In this document: positions 19,924 to 31,347 of the stretch, one piece after another
Layout: every line of letters begins with the position of its first letter
Numbering within the stretch: the first letter of the stretch is position 1
Assembly (NCBI RefSeq): GCF_003286085.1
Contig: NW_020825326.1
Span: forward strand, 124,001 to 188,000
Direction of reading: 5' to 3'
DNA: 64,000 bases
Source of the DNA: Drosophila persimilis
Lineage: Eukaryota; Arthropoda; Insecta; Diptera; Drosophilidae
The notes under the pieces: model-generated
What the model was told of the DNA's origin: nothing
Database searches by the model: none
The model's input: the letters and a program-made list of their open reading frames with translations, nothing else
Made by a program: the position numbers and the translations under genes

Positions 19924-22853
19924 TGTAACGCTTGGATCAGCCGAGAGATCTAGTTCGCAGCGCCATCTAGTGGTCGGCACCGTAATGGCCGTGGTAGAGC
20001 AAACACCCTCTATGGGCTAGGTCGGGGAGATCACGAAAAGTGGCATAGGAAAGGGTGATAGAGTTAACAGCTTGGATTGTCAACTTTCTCTGGCATTTCA
20101 CCCTGTCCTTTGAGAGGGCCCGAGGGTTGCAGCTTGTTGAGGGGCTTGGCTTCGGTCTCTTCCCGTTTTGGCGCTCGACCCGAGCATTCGTTTTCTTTGT
20201 CAGCAGCAAGCAAGTATTTTTTCTAAGTGCTTAAAAGGAAAACAAACGAGTAATCGCGGCGGGAGGAGAAGAGCTTGAGTCATTCCGGCATTAGTTTTTC
20301 CAGGCTAGGTAAGGTTGAGAAGGGTAAAGAAAAATTGGACAAACTAGTCAGATAATTTCATCCGTGTAGGACCCGCCATTGGCGCAGTGGATATTGCAAA
20401 AGAGGAACGCCGCATCGCCGTATCTTCGTTGCAAAGCGGCCCGGATCAGCTTCGCGGATCCAAAGACGCGAGGCGTCGAGGAGATCGAGCGTCCAAGGGA
20501 CGCCAAAAGGGGTCCAGAGGAGCAGCCGAAGCAGCGGTGGAAAAGTTTGCAGGCCCAAGTACACGGGCACCGACGTCACGCTAGCGGGAGTTGAGTGGTT
20601 TTTGGGGAAGAGAAAAAAAAACTCAATCGTCTTGTTGGAGAGCGAGCCAAGGCAGGGCTATATAGCGTAACTAGAGCGCAAGCAAGAACAGTCCGAGATC
20701 TGGCGGGGTCTTTCGAGTGGCTTCGCGAGTGATTTTATCGTCGGGAACCGTCCCAGGGAACGATGAAGTGATTTCGGAGGGGAGAAAAACTAAAAGAAAC
20801 CGGGAATGGCAGAGATCTGTAATAATAATGGGTTTCAGTGTTAAGTGTTTAGTGTTAATAATTTAATGAGTTAAGTAATATTTTTATACCCGATACTCAA
20901 AATGAGTATTGGGGTATATTAGATTTGTGGTAAAAGTGTATGTGTGTAACGTCCAGAAGGAATCGTTTCCGACCCCATAAAGTATATATATTCTTGATCA
21001 GCATCAATAGCCGAGTCGATTGAGCCATGTCTGTCTGTCCGTCCGTCCGTCTGTCCGTCTGTCCGTCCGTCCGTCTGTCCGTCTGTCCGTCTGTCCGTCC
21101 CCTTCAGCGCCTAATGCTCAAAGACTATAAGAGCTAGAGCAACGATGTTTTGGATCCAGACTTCTGTGATATGTCACTGCTCCAAAAATATTTCAAAACT
21201 TTGCCCCGCCCACTTCCGCCCCCACAAAGGGCGAAAATCTGTGGCATCCACAATTTTAAAGATACAAGAAAACCAAAAACGCAGAATCGTAGAGAATGAC
21301 CATATCTTTTAGACTGCAGAATCTGAATTGGATCGTATTATTATTATAGCCAGCATCACGAAAACAATTTAATTTTTTCTCGCCCTGTCTCTCTCTAACA
21401 CACACGTAGCATAGGCGGCTTTGCTTAGAGTAAAACATTAGCGCCTAGATCTCAGAGACTATAAAAGCTAGAGCAACCAAATTTGGTATCCACACTCCTA
21501 ATATATCGGACCGAGACGAGTTTGTTTCAAAATTTCGCCACACCCCCTTCCGCCCACACAAAGGACGAAAATCTGTTGCATCCACAATATTGCAAATTCG
21601 AGTAAACTAAAAACGCAGAATCATAGAGAATGACCATATCTATCCGGTTGCCGAATCTGGATCAGATCGGATCATTTTTGTAGCCAAAAGCAAGAAATCA
21701 ATTTTTAGTGGCTACGCAGCGCCCGACGTCACGCTCAGACTGATTTTCTGTCTCTCTCGCACGCACTCTTTGTCGTGTCGTTTAATATTAGCGGCGTCTG
21801 CCGGAGGAGAGCCATACTGACTTAGTATCGGGTATAACTGTAGAGTTGCGGTGTCCGCAGCAACTCACAACGTTCCCCCTCGTTTTGTTAGTTTTTTTGC
21901 GTTAAAGTCTGCGACAGTCGGCGAAGGGCAGGCGAAAGAAAAGGGGAAAAAAAAAGAAAGGGCAGAGAGAGTTTTTTTGTTGTACTCGAGTGGAATGAGT
22001 CGCCCAAAGTAAGAGTGGAGCGAGCAAAGAGTTGAATTTGTGAGTGAGGTTTTTTTTCTGTGTGCCTTTGATTTACTCCCGATTGGAGTTCACTTTACAG
22101 GTCCAAATCTCCTCCGGGAAGCGCTTCGTCGGTGGATATGCGGATCATCGGGTGAGTGAGAACGAAATACAAGAGAATTTAACCCTGTCAATTCCACTCA
22201 TGAAAGAAAAGAAAAGAGAGATTTAAATAATTACATATTTCCCCCTATTGTTTGTTCCGTTTCTTCCCCCCCTTTCGGTCTGGCTGTTGACTGTCTTTAT
22301 ACATGAATCCCGAGATAATTGTTAGTTATATTCCTCATCATTATTAAGCCATTTTATTGATATTCCTTTTTTTTATTCTTTTACTTTTTATGCGTACTTT
22401 TTGGTTGGGTTATGTTTAGTTTTAATTTAGGAATCGCTCAGTTTTTAGTCATAATTCAATAAATTTTATAATGTTTTAGTTCACAGTTTTTTTTGCCTTC
22501 GGCTAGCCAAATGCCCCTGAGGATCCCATAACGACGCTGAGGGGTCGTTCCATATAAATTGTGACCTAGGAATGGCCAAGGTAGGGAGGGTCAATCCGCC
22601 CTCAACGAGATCTGAGGCGGGGAAAAGCGTTCGGGGACAGGTCGGAGAAAGGGCCAATTATGTGTTCAGGCAACTTTAGGTCCGCCTTAACTCTCGTCGT
22701 AGCACGCATAAATTATAACTTGTTAATAATGAGGATAGACATCAGGTGAGAGGAGGGCAAGATCACCACCCCAATTAGCCGACGAGCATCCCAGCCGGGA
22801 ATAACCGCGTGCGCCCTTCTCCCACTCCCCAACACCCAGCCTGGTTCGTTACA
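19924..22853 (+). repeat. LTR 2 (middle, shared) with DINE-1 inside
   Basis: Starts TGTAAC and ends GTTACA. It is 2930 bp long because a DINE-1 of about 1 kb lies at 20884-21882. It has a single CTGTGTGCCTTTGATTTA where LTR 1 and LTR 3 have a duplicated version. Confidence 0.88.
20884..21882 (+). mobile_element. DINE-1 (INE-1) helentron, full copy in LTR 2
   Basis: Starts TTATACCCGATACTC. It has the CTGT/CCGT tetranucleotide tract (21028-21100) and the conserved GTTTCCGACCCCATAAAGTA segment. Near the end are a hairpin (AGTTGCGG...CCGCAGCAACT) and CGTTCCCCCTCG. INE-1 of D. melanogaster has the same plan. There is no coding capacity and no clear target duplication, as expected for a helitron-type insertion between T residues. 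Confidence 0.88.
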
Positions 22854-23899
22854 GTTATAAGTAATTATTAATTTCATTATTATAAAGTTAGTGGCGCCCA
22901 ACAATGGGACCCAAAATAATTGGTAGAACCGCATCCCGATGTGGTCAACAATATCGCAGAAACACACACATCAAAAACACTTTCGGTTTTTCTGGCAAAC
23001 GATGTACATATGTAGTGGGCTTGAGAAGAGAGGCATATACGTTTATTCGATTTTATTCTCAAACTACGGTTGCTGCAGCATCTGAGAAGTTGCTAGCAGC
23101 GATCGACAAGCCACGGCTGAGGACGTAGAGCTTAGTAGGCGATTAAATACCCTACAGTAATGGAGTCCGTAGCCCAACGAGTAAGACGTTTGGAAAAGCA
23201 GGGAAGAAGTCTTTAAATAAGTCCACCCTGACCACGAATAACGAGTTTTAGCAAAGACCCACCCATAGTTTACAATAGTCATGCGGCAGAGCTAGCCATC
23301 AAACGCTCGGAAATACAGAACAAAATCTTTAATAAGAGTTTGCCTGGCCACGGGTGATGGAAAACCAGCATACCTGTCCGCTGAAGCAAGAGTGCGAAGG
23401 AGAGTAAAGAAGACGAAACTGATTAGCTTCGATTTACTCGCACTCGAGCTTGCAGTCGTTGTTTTTGTCTTGCGGATCGGCGCTCCAAAGCAATAAAACG
23501 TTTGGTTGTTGTTGCGAGGGCTGATTAGCACGGCACAAGCAGCGGTAAATTATCTTTGTTCTTTCTTCTCACACCAGTTCCGATATGATTTTTTTTCAGG
23601 GGAACTAAGCTATGCTTGAAGGCAAATAAATGTTTTTTTTATTTCTTTATATATTGCGATTTTCACAAAATATTATTCTTATTTTTACTTATAAATTGTT
23701 TTATGTTTTATTATCAGCTACAAACGCGTCTCAATTCCTCAAGCTGTAAGCAAAGAGTTTTTATTTTTTTTGTGTCACAAGAAAAAATAGTTGCTAGAAC
23801 GCCGAAACAGCTGTTTCGGTTGAGATAGGTCATCGACCGGCAAAGAATTGTGAGCACTGGGAAGAAAAAAGCTAGTTGACGTGCCGAAGGGAATCAATA
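22854..23899 (+). other. 5' leader of LTR element, body 2
   Basis: Nearly identical to the body 1 leader but about 56 bp shorter near 23083. The primer site TGGCGCCCAAC lies at 22892, again 38 bp past the LTR end. Confidence 0.6.
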
Positions 23900-25293
23900 A
23901 TGGAGGGAGAAACTGTAGATCCGTCCGTTTGCATTCTGTGTGGGGTAGAGTTTGGAGCCCTGCAGTTATACAAGACCAGGTGTGGCCACGAATTTCATAA
24001 AGCCTGCATCGTCCCCTACTCGAAGGAAAATGCTAAATGTCCCAGATGTGGAAGAGTCACTTTTGAGTTGCAAGGCGGCGCATCGGTTTCGGGCACGCAA
24101 ACCGCCAAACAGCAGGCAGGAAGCAAAGAAAAAGCTTCAGGCACCCCAGCGACGGGATCAGCAAATAATAATCCAGGTTCAGCTTCAGTTGATGGCGGGA
24201 ATATAGGAATCATGATTACCCAAGCAGTGCGAGCCATGCAAAACGACCTTTTAACCCAGTTGTCGGAGCAGATGGCGCAAATAATACAAACCAATGTCGC
24301 TGCTCATCTTCAACTGACTGGCCGGGATCAACACACTCGAAATAGAGCTCCAGACCATAGTTCGCAGGGTCAGGAAGCAGGCGGAGGCCGAGAATCGGCA
24401 GGATTTTACAGAGAGGGCAGAGACACTCCTAGAAGTTTAGCTTCCGATCTGTCCCAAAGGCCGGACAAGGTCGTACACATTATGAATGGTTGGAAGCTAC
24501 GATTTAGCGGGAATGCGGAAGGAATTAGCGCTGATAATTTTATCTATAGGGTAGAAGCTCTCACCCATGCAACGCTGGAAAGCAACTTTGCGGTGCTATG
24601 TAGCAACGCTAGCATCCTCTTTGACGGAAAGGCTCGGGAATTCTTTTGGAGGTTTCATAAGTCAGTGGTAGTAGTCCGATGGGATGTGCTTTGTCAGGCA
24701 TTAAAGAAACAGTTCCGAGACACTCGCACGGATGTGGACATTCGAGAGGCGATCAGGGACCGGAAGCAGAAAGAAAAAGAAGGGTTCGATGCCTTTTATG
24801 ATGCCATAGTCCAGCTAATGGATAGTTTAGAGTCTCCCTTGTCAGAAAAGTCTGTGGTAGACATACTGCGAAGAAATTTGAGGCCCGAAGTAAGGCAGTT
24901 GGGGAGCTCAGGGAAATATGCAGACGAAGCGAGAGTTTCCTGGAGGACGTGAGACGGAATTATGGTTATCAAAAGACTGTCCCTTTCCGTAGGCAAGTAG
25001 CTGAGTTGGTGGAGGAGCACATGTCTGATGACGCAACGGAGTTTTCCGAAGGGGAGGGCGAAGCCGAAATAGGAGCGTTGGCCTTGGTATGCTAGAACTG
25101 CCATAAGGAAGGACATCGGTACCAGGATTGCGAATCCAAACGCAAGATCTTTTGCTATGGGTGTGGCATTCCAAACATTTACAAACCAGCTTGCGAAAAA
25201 TGTCAGCAAAAAAACGGCAGGGCGAGCACACAGCCTCGTCAGCTTCAGAGTGTGCGTCGCCAAAAATCCGCGAACCCAGACGCCAGCCAGTAG
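23900..25293 (+). pseudogene. gag: Gag, body 2 (28-bp deletion, frameshift)
   Basis: Same RING-H2 N-terminus and capsid-like region as body 1. A 28-bp deletion near 24898, after RRNLRPEVRQ, shifts the frame, and the first frame ends at 24952. Downstream, the original frame resumes on paper and has the same in-knuckle TAG at 25093-25095. This copy cannot make a full Gag without a further frame change. Confidence 0.85.
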
Positions 25294-28200
25294 AAAAGCA
25301 ACACCAGGCAGTTATAGATACGAGCATTCCAGTCCAGCCCGTCAGTACAGTAAAAACAAATTTATGGCATAATTTCATTAATTCTAATTCAGATGCAGGG
25401 GCTGTAGAAACACTGTTCCGTCGCAGATCCAATTCAAGACACTCCAAACGGATGAGATCATTTTGGAAGGCAGCTAAATCAATAAATGCAATTAGGTACA
25501 AAGAGCTCGATAAACGTCCGTACGCAGAGGTAAACATTTTTGAGCGGCCAGTGCTTGGGTTGTTAGATACGGGGGCAGCGATGAGTGTAGTTGGTGGGAA
25601 TTTGGCTAAACAAATAATTACCAGGACGATTCCACTTAAACGGGGCATCTCAGTTGCTCATACTGCAGATGGCAGGCGGCAGGAGGTTCTGGGTCGATTG
25701 AGAACTCCAGTCACCTATGATAATGTCGTGAAGGATTTGGAACTACATATCATTCCGTCGCTTAGCCAGGACTTATATCTAGGAATCGATTTTTGGTCAA
25801 CGTTCAATTTATTACCTCCGGAGATGCAGGTAGCAGAAATTTGTCAGGAATCGCACGTACTAATTCCAAGTCAGAAAGAGGAGTTGCAGAAGGTTGTGTC
25901 GGAATTTCCATCCTTTGCAGTCTCTGGTTTGGGTAGAACATCGGTTTTGTCGTACTCGATCGATGCAGGAGATGCTAAGCCTGTAAAACAACGGCATTTT
26001 CCCGTGTCACCAGCCGTGGAGAAACTGCTGTATGCCGAAGTGGATAGGATGCTCAAATTAGGAGTTATTGAGGAATCTGATAGCGCCTGGTCCTCTCCAG
26101 TTGTGCTAGTCCAGAAACCGGGAAAGGTTCGACTTTGCCTAGACAGCCGAAAAGTCAATGCCGTTACACGAAAGGACGCCTATCCGTTGCCGCAAATAGA
26201 CGGTATACTAAGTCGCCTCCCCAGAGCCATGTTCATCTCGAGTCTGGATCTCAAGGATGCCTATTGGCAGATACCCTTAGATCCGGAGTCTCGGGACAAA
26301 ACTGCTTTCACAATTCCAGGTAAACCTTCATATCAGTTTAAGGTTATGCCGTTCGGTCTCACCAACGCGTCGCAAACCATGACCAGATTGATGGACAAGG
26401 TGATCCCTGCGGAACTTCGCAATGAAGTCTTCGTCTACTTGGACGACTTGTTAATTGTTTCCGATAGCTTTGAGTCGCATATGAAGGTGTTGAGAGTTGT
26501 AGCGCAGCATGTTCGATTGGCTGGATTAACGCTCAACGTAGAAAAGAGCAAATTCTGTATGCGTTCGGTGAAGTATCTTGGTCACATCGTCGGGGAGGGC
26601 GTCATTCGAACGGATCCCGGGAAAATTTCGGCCATGATAGACTTTCCAGGGCCGATCTCTTTGAGAGCCCTACGGAGATTCCTTGGGATGGTTGGATGGT
26701 ATCGTAAATTTATAGCAAATTTTGCGTCGATAGCTTCCCCTCTCACTGACCTGCTGAAACCTAAGTGCAGATTTGTCATGACTCCAGAAGGACGTACAGC
26801 GTTCGAGGAACTTAAAAACCTGTTGTGCTCTGCGCCAGTTCTTCGTAGTCCTGATTTTAACCAACCTTTCTTTGTGCATTGTGATGCCAGCAAGTCAGGT
26901 GTTGGAGGTGTCTTAGTGCAAAAGACTCCGGAAGGAGACGAATTTCCGATAGCTTTTGTGTCGAAAAAACTTAATAAGGCGCAAAGAAATTATTCTGTGA
27001 CCGAGCAAGAGTGTCTGGCGGCGATTGTTTGCATCAATCGTTTTAGGGCATACATAGAGGGACATGATTTTACGGTTATCACCGATCATGCATCTCTGAA
27101 ATGGCTCATGACGCAGACGGATCTACATTCGCGGCTGGCCCGATGGGCATTGAAATTACAGGGCTTTAACTTCAAAATAGAACACCGGAGTGGGCGTTTA
27201 AATGTTGTACCCGATGCCTTGTCCAGAGTTAATGAAGAGGATTTGGCGGCCGTGGATGTTGGTTATGGACAAGCAGTTGATCTCGAGTCACCAGCTTTTC
27301 AGTCCGACGAGTATGTGGAACTGGTAAGCAGAATAAGGGCCAATGACGTTAACTTGCCGGATCTGAGGGTGGTCGAAGATCTTGTGTACAGGAAGTGTGA
27401 TTTCGCCACAGGGAGTACTCTTCATGATCATTTTATCTGGAGGATATGGATCCCACAGAGTCTCATTCCAGAGGTACTAGCCAATGCTCACGACCATCCC
27501 TTAGCATCGCATGGGGGAGTTCATAAGACTTTAGAGCGAGTGCGACAGTTTCTCTATTGGCCAAGTTTAGTCAAAGATGTAAAAGCGTATGTACTCGCGT
27601 GCGACACTTGTAAAGCAACTAAAGCACTGAACTCTGTCCAGCGACCCCCGATGGGAGTGGCACCCGAGTCGCAGAGGTTTTTCCAGAAGCTATACGTAGA
27701 TTTTCTCGGCCCTTATCCACGTTCAAAAAGCGGGAATATTGGCATATTTATAGTACTAGACCACTATTCTAAGTTTGTCTTCCTGAAGGCTGTAAAAAAA
27801 CTAACGGCTGATCTCGTGTTCAAGTATCTGCAGCAAGATCTATTCCACACTTTTGGCTTTCCGAAGACCATCGTATCGGACAATGGCTCTCAATTTAAGT
27901 CGGAAGTCTTCCAAAAGTTTCTCAAAGCGCACAAGATATCACACACAGCCACAGCAGTATACTCTCCGCAGTCGAATGCGTCAGAGCGAGTAAACCGATC
28001 TGTAATTGCCGCCATTCGTTCCTATGTGAGGTCCGATCAGAAAAATTGGGACGAGGAGCTGAGCAGCATTTGTTGCGCCTTGCGAACCGCGGTCCATTCT
28101 AGCCTTGGAACTTCGCCCTATTATATGGTATTTGGGCAGCAGCTCGTTAGCTCCGGGGAAACGTATAAAATTCTGAGAGCTCTTCGATTGTTGGAAGATA

Positions 28201-28514
28201 AATCCCTAGTCTTCTCCAAGGAGGATTCGTTGGAATTGGTACGTAGCAAGGCCTTAACGGTAATGGAAAAGCAAAGGCAGAAAAACGAACGAAATTACAA
28301 TTTGAGATCAAGGGAGGTTTCGTACCAAGTGGGCCAAGAGGTGTTCCGGAGGAACTTTAAGCAGAGCAACTTCCAGGCTGGCTATAGTGCCAAACTGGGC
28401 CCAGCCTATGTGAAGGCCAGAATCCGCAAGAAGATAGGTAATGCTTATTATGAGTTGGAGGATCTACAAGGACGGTCTATTGGGCGATACCACGCGAAAG
28501 ACTTAAAACAATAG
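25107..28514 (+). CDS. pol: Pol polyprotein (PR-RT-RNaseH-IN), body 2
   Basis: Same length and domain order as body 1, with only scattered substitutions (for example SYQFKV for LYQFKV and WRIWIP for WKLWIP). DTGA, YLDD, the RNase H Asp and the integrase DD35E residues are all present, and the frame is open throughout. The near identity of the two pols shows that the bodies diverged recently. Confidence 0.92.
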   Translation, partial: GRTSVPGLRIQTQDLLLWVWHSKHLQTSLRKMSAKKRQGEHTASSASECASPKIREPRRQPVEKQHQAVIDTSIPVQPVSTVKTNLWHNFINSNSDAGAVETLFRRRSNSRHSKRMRSFWKAAKSINAIRYKELDKRPYAEVNIFERPVLGLLDTGAAMSVVGGNLAKQIITRTIPLKRGISVAHTADGRRQEVLGRLRTPVTYDNVVKDLELHIIPSLSQDLYLGIDFWSTFNLLPPEMQVAEICQESHVLIPSQKEELQKVVSEFPSFAVSGLGRTSVLSYSIDAGDAKPVKQRHFPVSPAVEKLLYAEVDRMLKLGVIEESDSAWSSPVVLVQKPGKVRLCLDSRKVNAVTRKDAYPLPQIDGILSRLPRAMFISSLDLKDAYWQIPLDPESRDKTAFTIPGKPSYQFKVMPFGLTNASQTMTRLMDKVIPAELRNEVFVYLDDLLIVSDSFESHMKVLRVVAQHVRLAGLTLNVEKSKFCMRSVKYLGHIVGEGVIRTDPGKISAMIDFPGPISLRALRRFLGMVGWYRKFIANFASIASPLTDLLKPKCRFVMTPEGRTAFEELKNLLCSAPVLRSPDFNQPFFVHCDASKSGVGGVLVQKTPEGDEFPIAFVSKKLNKAQRNYSVTEQECLAAIVCINRFRAYIEGHDFTVITDHASLKWLMTQTDLHSRLARWALKLQGFNFKIEHRSGRLNVVPDALSRVNEEDLAAVDVGYGQAVDLESPAFQSDEYVELVSRIRANDVNLPDLRVVEDLVYRKCDFATGSTLHDHFIWRIWIPQSLIPEVLANAHDHPLASHGGVHKTLERVRQFLYWPSLVKDVKAYVLACDTCKATKALNSVQRPPMGVAPESQRFFQKLYVDFLGPYPRSKSGNIGIFIVLDHYSKFVFLKAVKKLTADLVFKYLQQDLFHTFGFPKTIVSDNGSQFKSEVFQKFLKAHKISHTATAVYSPQSNASERVNRSVIAAIRSYVRSDQKNWDEELSSICCALRTAVHSSLGTSPYYMVFGQQLVSSGETYKILRALRLLEDKSLVFSKEDSLELVRSKALTVMEKQRQKNERNYNLRSREVSYQVGQEVFRRNFKQSNFQAGYSAKLGPAYVKARIRKKIGNAYYELEDLQGRSIGRYHAKDLKQ

Positions 28515-28567
28515 CTGATCCGCGCAGTTTGGATCCGACTTGTGTGATACCACTAAGTCAGATCTTT

Positions 28568-28580
28568 GGCGGGGGGTATT
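28568..28580 (+). other. Polypurine tract, body 2
   Basis: GGCGGGGGGTATT directly before LTR 3. Confidence 0.7.
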
Positions 28581-30502
28581 TGTAACGCTTGGATCAGCCG
28601 AGAGATCTAGTTCGCAGCGCCATCTAGTGGTCGGCACCGTGATGGCCGTGGTAGAGCAAACACCCTCTATGGGCTAGGTCGGGGAGATCACGAAAAGTGG
28701 CATAGGAAAGGGTGATAGCGTTAACAGCTTGGATTGTCAACTTTCTCTGGCATTCCACCCTGTCCTTTGAGAGGGCCCGAGGGTTGCAGCTTGTTGAGGG
28801 GCTTGGCTTCGGTCTCTTCCCGTTTTGGCGCTCGACCCGAGCATTCGTTTTCTTTGTCAGCAGCAAGCAAGTATTTTTTCTAAGTGCTTAAAAGGAAAAC
28901 AAACGAGTAATCGCGGCGGGAGGAGAAGAGCTTGAGTCATTCCGGCATTAGTTTTTCCAGGCTAGGTAAGGTTGAGAAGGGTAAAGAAAAATTGGACAAA
29001 CTAGTCAGATAATTTCATCCGTGTAGGACCCGCCATTGGCGCAGTGGATATTGCAAAAGAGGAACGCCGCATCGCCGTATCTTCGTTGCAAAGCGGCCCG
29101 GATCAGCTTCGCGGATCCAAAGACGCGAGGCGTCGAGGAGATCGAGCGTCCAAGGGACGCCAAAAGGGGTCCAGAGGAGCAGCCGAAGCAGCGGTGGAAA
29201 AGTTTGCAGGCCCAAGTACACGGGCACCGACGTCACGCTAGCGGGAGTTGAGTGGTTTTTGGGGAAGAGAAAAAAAAACTCAATCGTCTTGTTGGAGAGC
29301 GAGCCAAGGCAGGGCTATATAGCGTAACTAGAGCGCAAGCAAGAACAGTCCGAGATCTGGCGGGGTCTTTCGAGTGGCTTCGCGAGTGATTTTATCGTCG
29401 GGAACCGTCCCAGGGAACGATGAAGTGATTTCGGAGGGGAGAAAAACTAAAAGAAACCGGGAATGGCTGAGATCTGTAATAATAATAGGTTTCAGTGTTA
29501 AGTGTTTAGTGTTAATAATTTAATGAGTTAAGTAATATTTCTTTGTTAGTTTTTTTTTTGCGTTAAAGTCTGCGACAGTCGGCGAAGGGCAGGCGAAAGA
29601 AAAGGAAAGGGCAGAGAGAGTTTTTTTGTTGTACCCGAGTGGAATGAGTCGCCCAAAGTAAGAGTGGAGCGAGCAAAGAGTTGAATTTGTGAGTGAGGTT
29701 TTTTTTCTGTGCCTTTGATTTACTGTGCCTTTGATTTACTCCCGATTGGAGTTCACTTTACAGGTCCAAATCTCCTCCGGGAAGCGCTTCGTCGGTGGAT
29801 ATGCGGATCAACGGGTGAGTGAGAACGAAGTACAAGAGAATTTAACCCTGTCAATTCCACTCATGAAAGAAAAGAAAAGAGAGATTTAAATAATTACATA
29901 CTTCCCCCTATTGTTTGTTCCGTTTCTTCCCCCCCTTTCGGTCTGGCTGTTGACTGTCTTTATACATGAATCCCGAGATAATTGTTAGTTATATTCCTCA
30001 TCATTATTAAGCCATTTTATTGATATTCTTTTACTTTTTATGCGTACTTTTTGTTGGGTTATGTTTAGTTTTAATTTAGGAATCGCTCAGTTTTTAGTCA
30101 AAATTCAATAAATTTTATAATGTTTTAGTTCACAGTTTTTTTTGCCTTCGGCTAGCCAAATGCCCCTGAGGATCCCATAACGACGCAAAGGGGTCGTTCC
30201 ATATAAATTGCGACCTAGGAATGGCCAAGGTAGGGAGGGTCAATCCGCCCTCAACGAGATCTGAGGCGGGGAAAAGCGTTCGGGGACAGGTCGGAGAAAG
30301 GGCCAATTATGTGTTCAGGCAACTTTAGGTCCACCTTAACTCTCGTCGTAGCACGCATAAATTATAACTTCTTAATAATGAGGATAGGCATTAGGTGAGA
30401 GGAGGGCAAGATCACCACCCCAATTAGCCGACGAGCATCCCAGACGGGAATAACCGCGTGCGCCCTTCTCCCACTCCCAAACACCCAGCCTGGTTCGTTA
30501 CA
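28581..30502 (+). repeat. LTR 3 of the tandem element (mosaic)
   Basis: 1922 bp, TGTAAC...GTTACA, followed by CACT and then R1. Its 5' part follows LTR 2 (GGACCCGCC, GATATTGC). From about 29465 onward it follows LTR 1 (GGCTGAGATC, the duplicated CTGTGCCTTTG, GACGCAAAGG). It has no DINE-1. Confidence 0.85.
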
Positions 30503-30507
30503 CACTA

Positions 30508-31347
30508 CAGAGCGCAGTGCAGACACTTGGTTGTCCAACGGCGATTCGGCGATGTCTTCCGGTAATTCGGCTGTCTCCCTTACCACTTCCTCCTCGAACA
30601 ATCGCCAGCGCGCATTGGAAAGCTTCCAGGACGGCACAGGAGCAATGGGCTCAACTGTGTCGTTCGGGTCAGTCGTCACCACAACATGGATCATGTTGTG
30701 ATCGCTGGTGTCCCATTCCTTCACTTCCCAATCGTATGTGGCCCACATAGTCGCAGCTTGGTTGACGATTGTCACATCGATATCGCTTTGGCCTCTACGG
30801 TTATCGAATGTAAACACCCGACTGGCTTCATTGAGCACGCCGGCTCTCATCTCGGTTATCCACTCAGACAGCAGCTCACTCCGTGCATAGTTAGCTTGCC
30901 CCCATTGTGTCCGGAGAGCTTGCTAAACCACGCTGGGGATACTGCGTTCGCGTCGAGCCCAAAGATGACAGGAGTGCGGCTGCCCAGCAGCAGCACCGCA
31001 TCTAAGTACCTGAGGTACGGCGCCAAGTCGGTGTCGTATTGGCAGTACACGGAGCATAGGAAGATTGAGCCGAATCTTCCCGTAACTCTGACGCACACTC
31101 CAAAATCCGTGGTAAGGGTCTCCATCGGCATGCAGATGGCGGCCGGTTCGTCGACGATGATAGCAGCTTTTCCTCGACGGTCCTGGAAAACTCGCATTCC
31201 AGAAGGAAGGCCGGTAATCCGCCCTGCTCCATCGACGTACAGCTCCTGGACCAGTGCGAACTGACGGCCAGAGCTGCGCATGATGGCTCCGAGTTCCATC
31301 ACAGCCGCTCGGCCACGGCCACAATTAGCTTGGATGAAGCTAAACAT
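30508..31347 (-). pseudogene. R1 ORF2, copy 2, N-terminal endonuclease half
   Basis: Starts at the ATG at 31347, which overlaps the ORF1 stop as TAATG. The endonuclease motifs IQANCGRGRAA and FGLDANAVSP lie in the first frame (30856-31347). After a frameshift near 30890 the second frame carries RGQSDIDVT and the catalytic-type SDHNMI motif (up to about 30500). The LTR element begins where the linker to the RT domain would follow. The other half is at 10278-12206. Confidence 0.87.

Larger units (their letters stand above)
12208..30502 (+). mobile_element. Tandem Ty3/gypsy LTR retrotransposon (LTR-body-LTR-body-LTR), Osvaldo/Ulysses-like
   Basis: Two element bodies share a middle LTR. The whole array begins TGTAAC, ends GTTACA and is flanked by the 4-bp duplication CACT (12204-12207 and 30503-30506) inside R1 ORF2. 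The R1 sequence closes exactly across it when compared with R1 copy 3. One unit is about 7.7 kb plus an LTR of about 1.9 kb. Long LTRs, a tRNA-Lys-like primer site, a 4-bp duplication and gag-pol without env fit the Osvaldo/Ulysses group. I infer the group and do not recognise the family. Both bodies keep a full-length pol frame. Confidence 0.85.

Noticed and set aside
21028..21100. Short direct repeats CCGTCTGT as a possible CRISPR array
   Set aside because: It is the tetranucleotide tract of DINE-1, also at 55035-55090 and 57180-57228; there are no spacers and the genome is eukaryotic.
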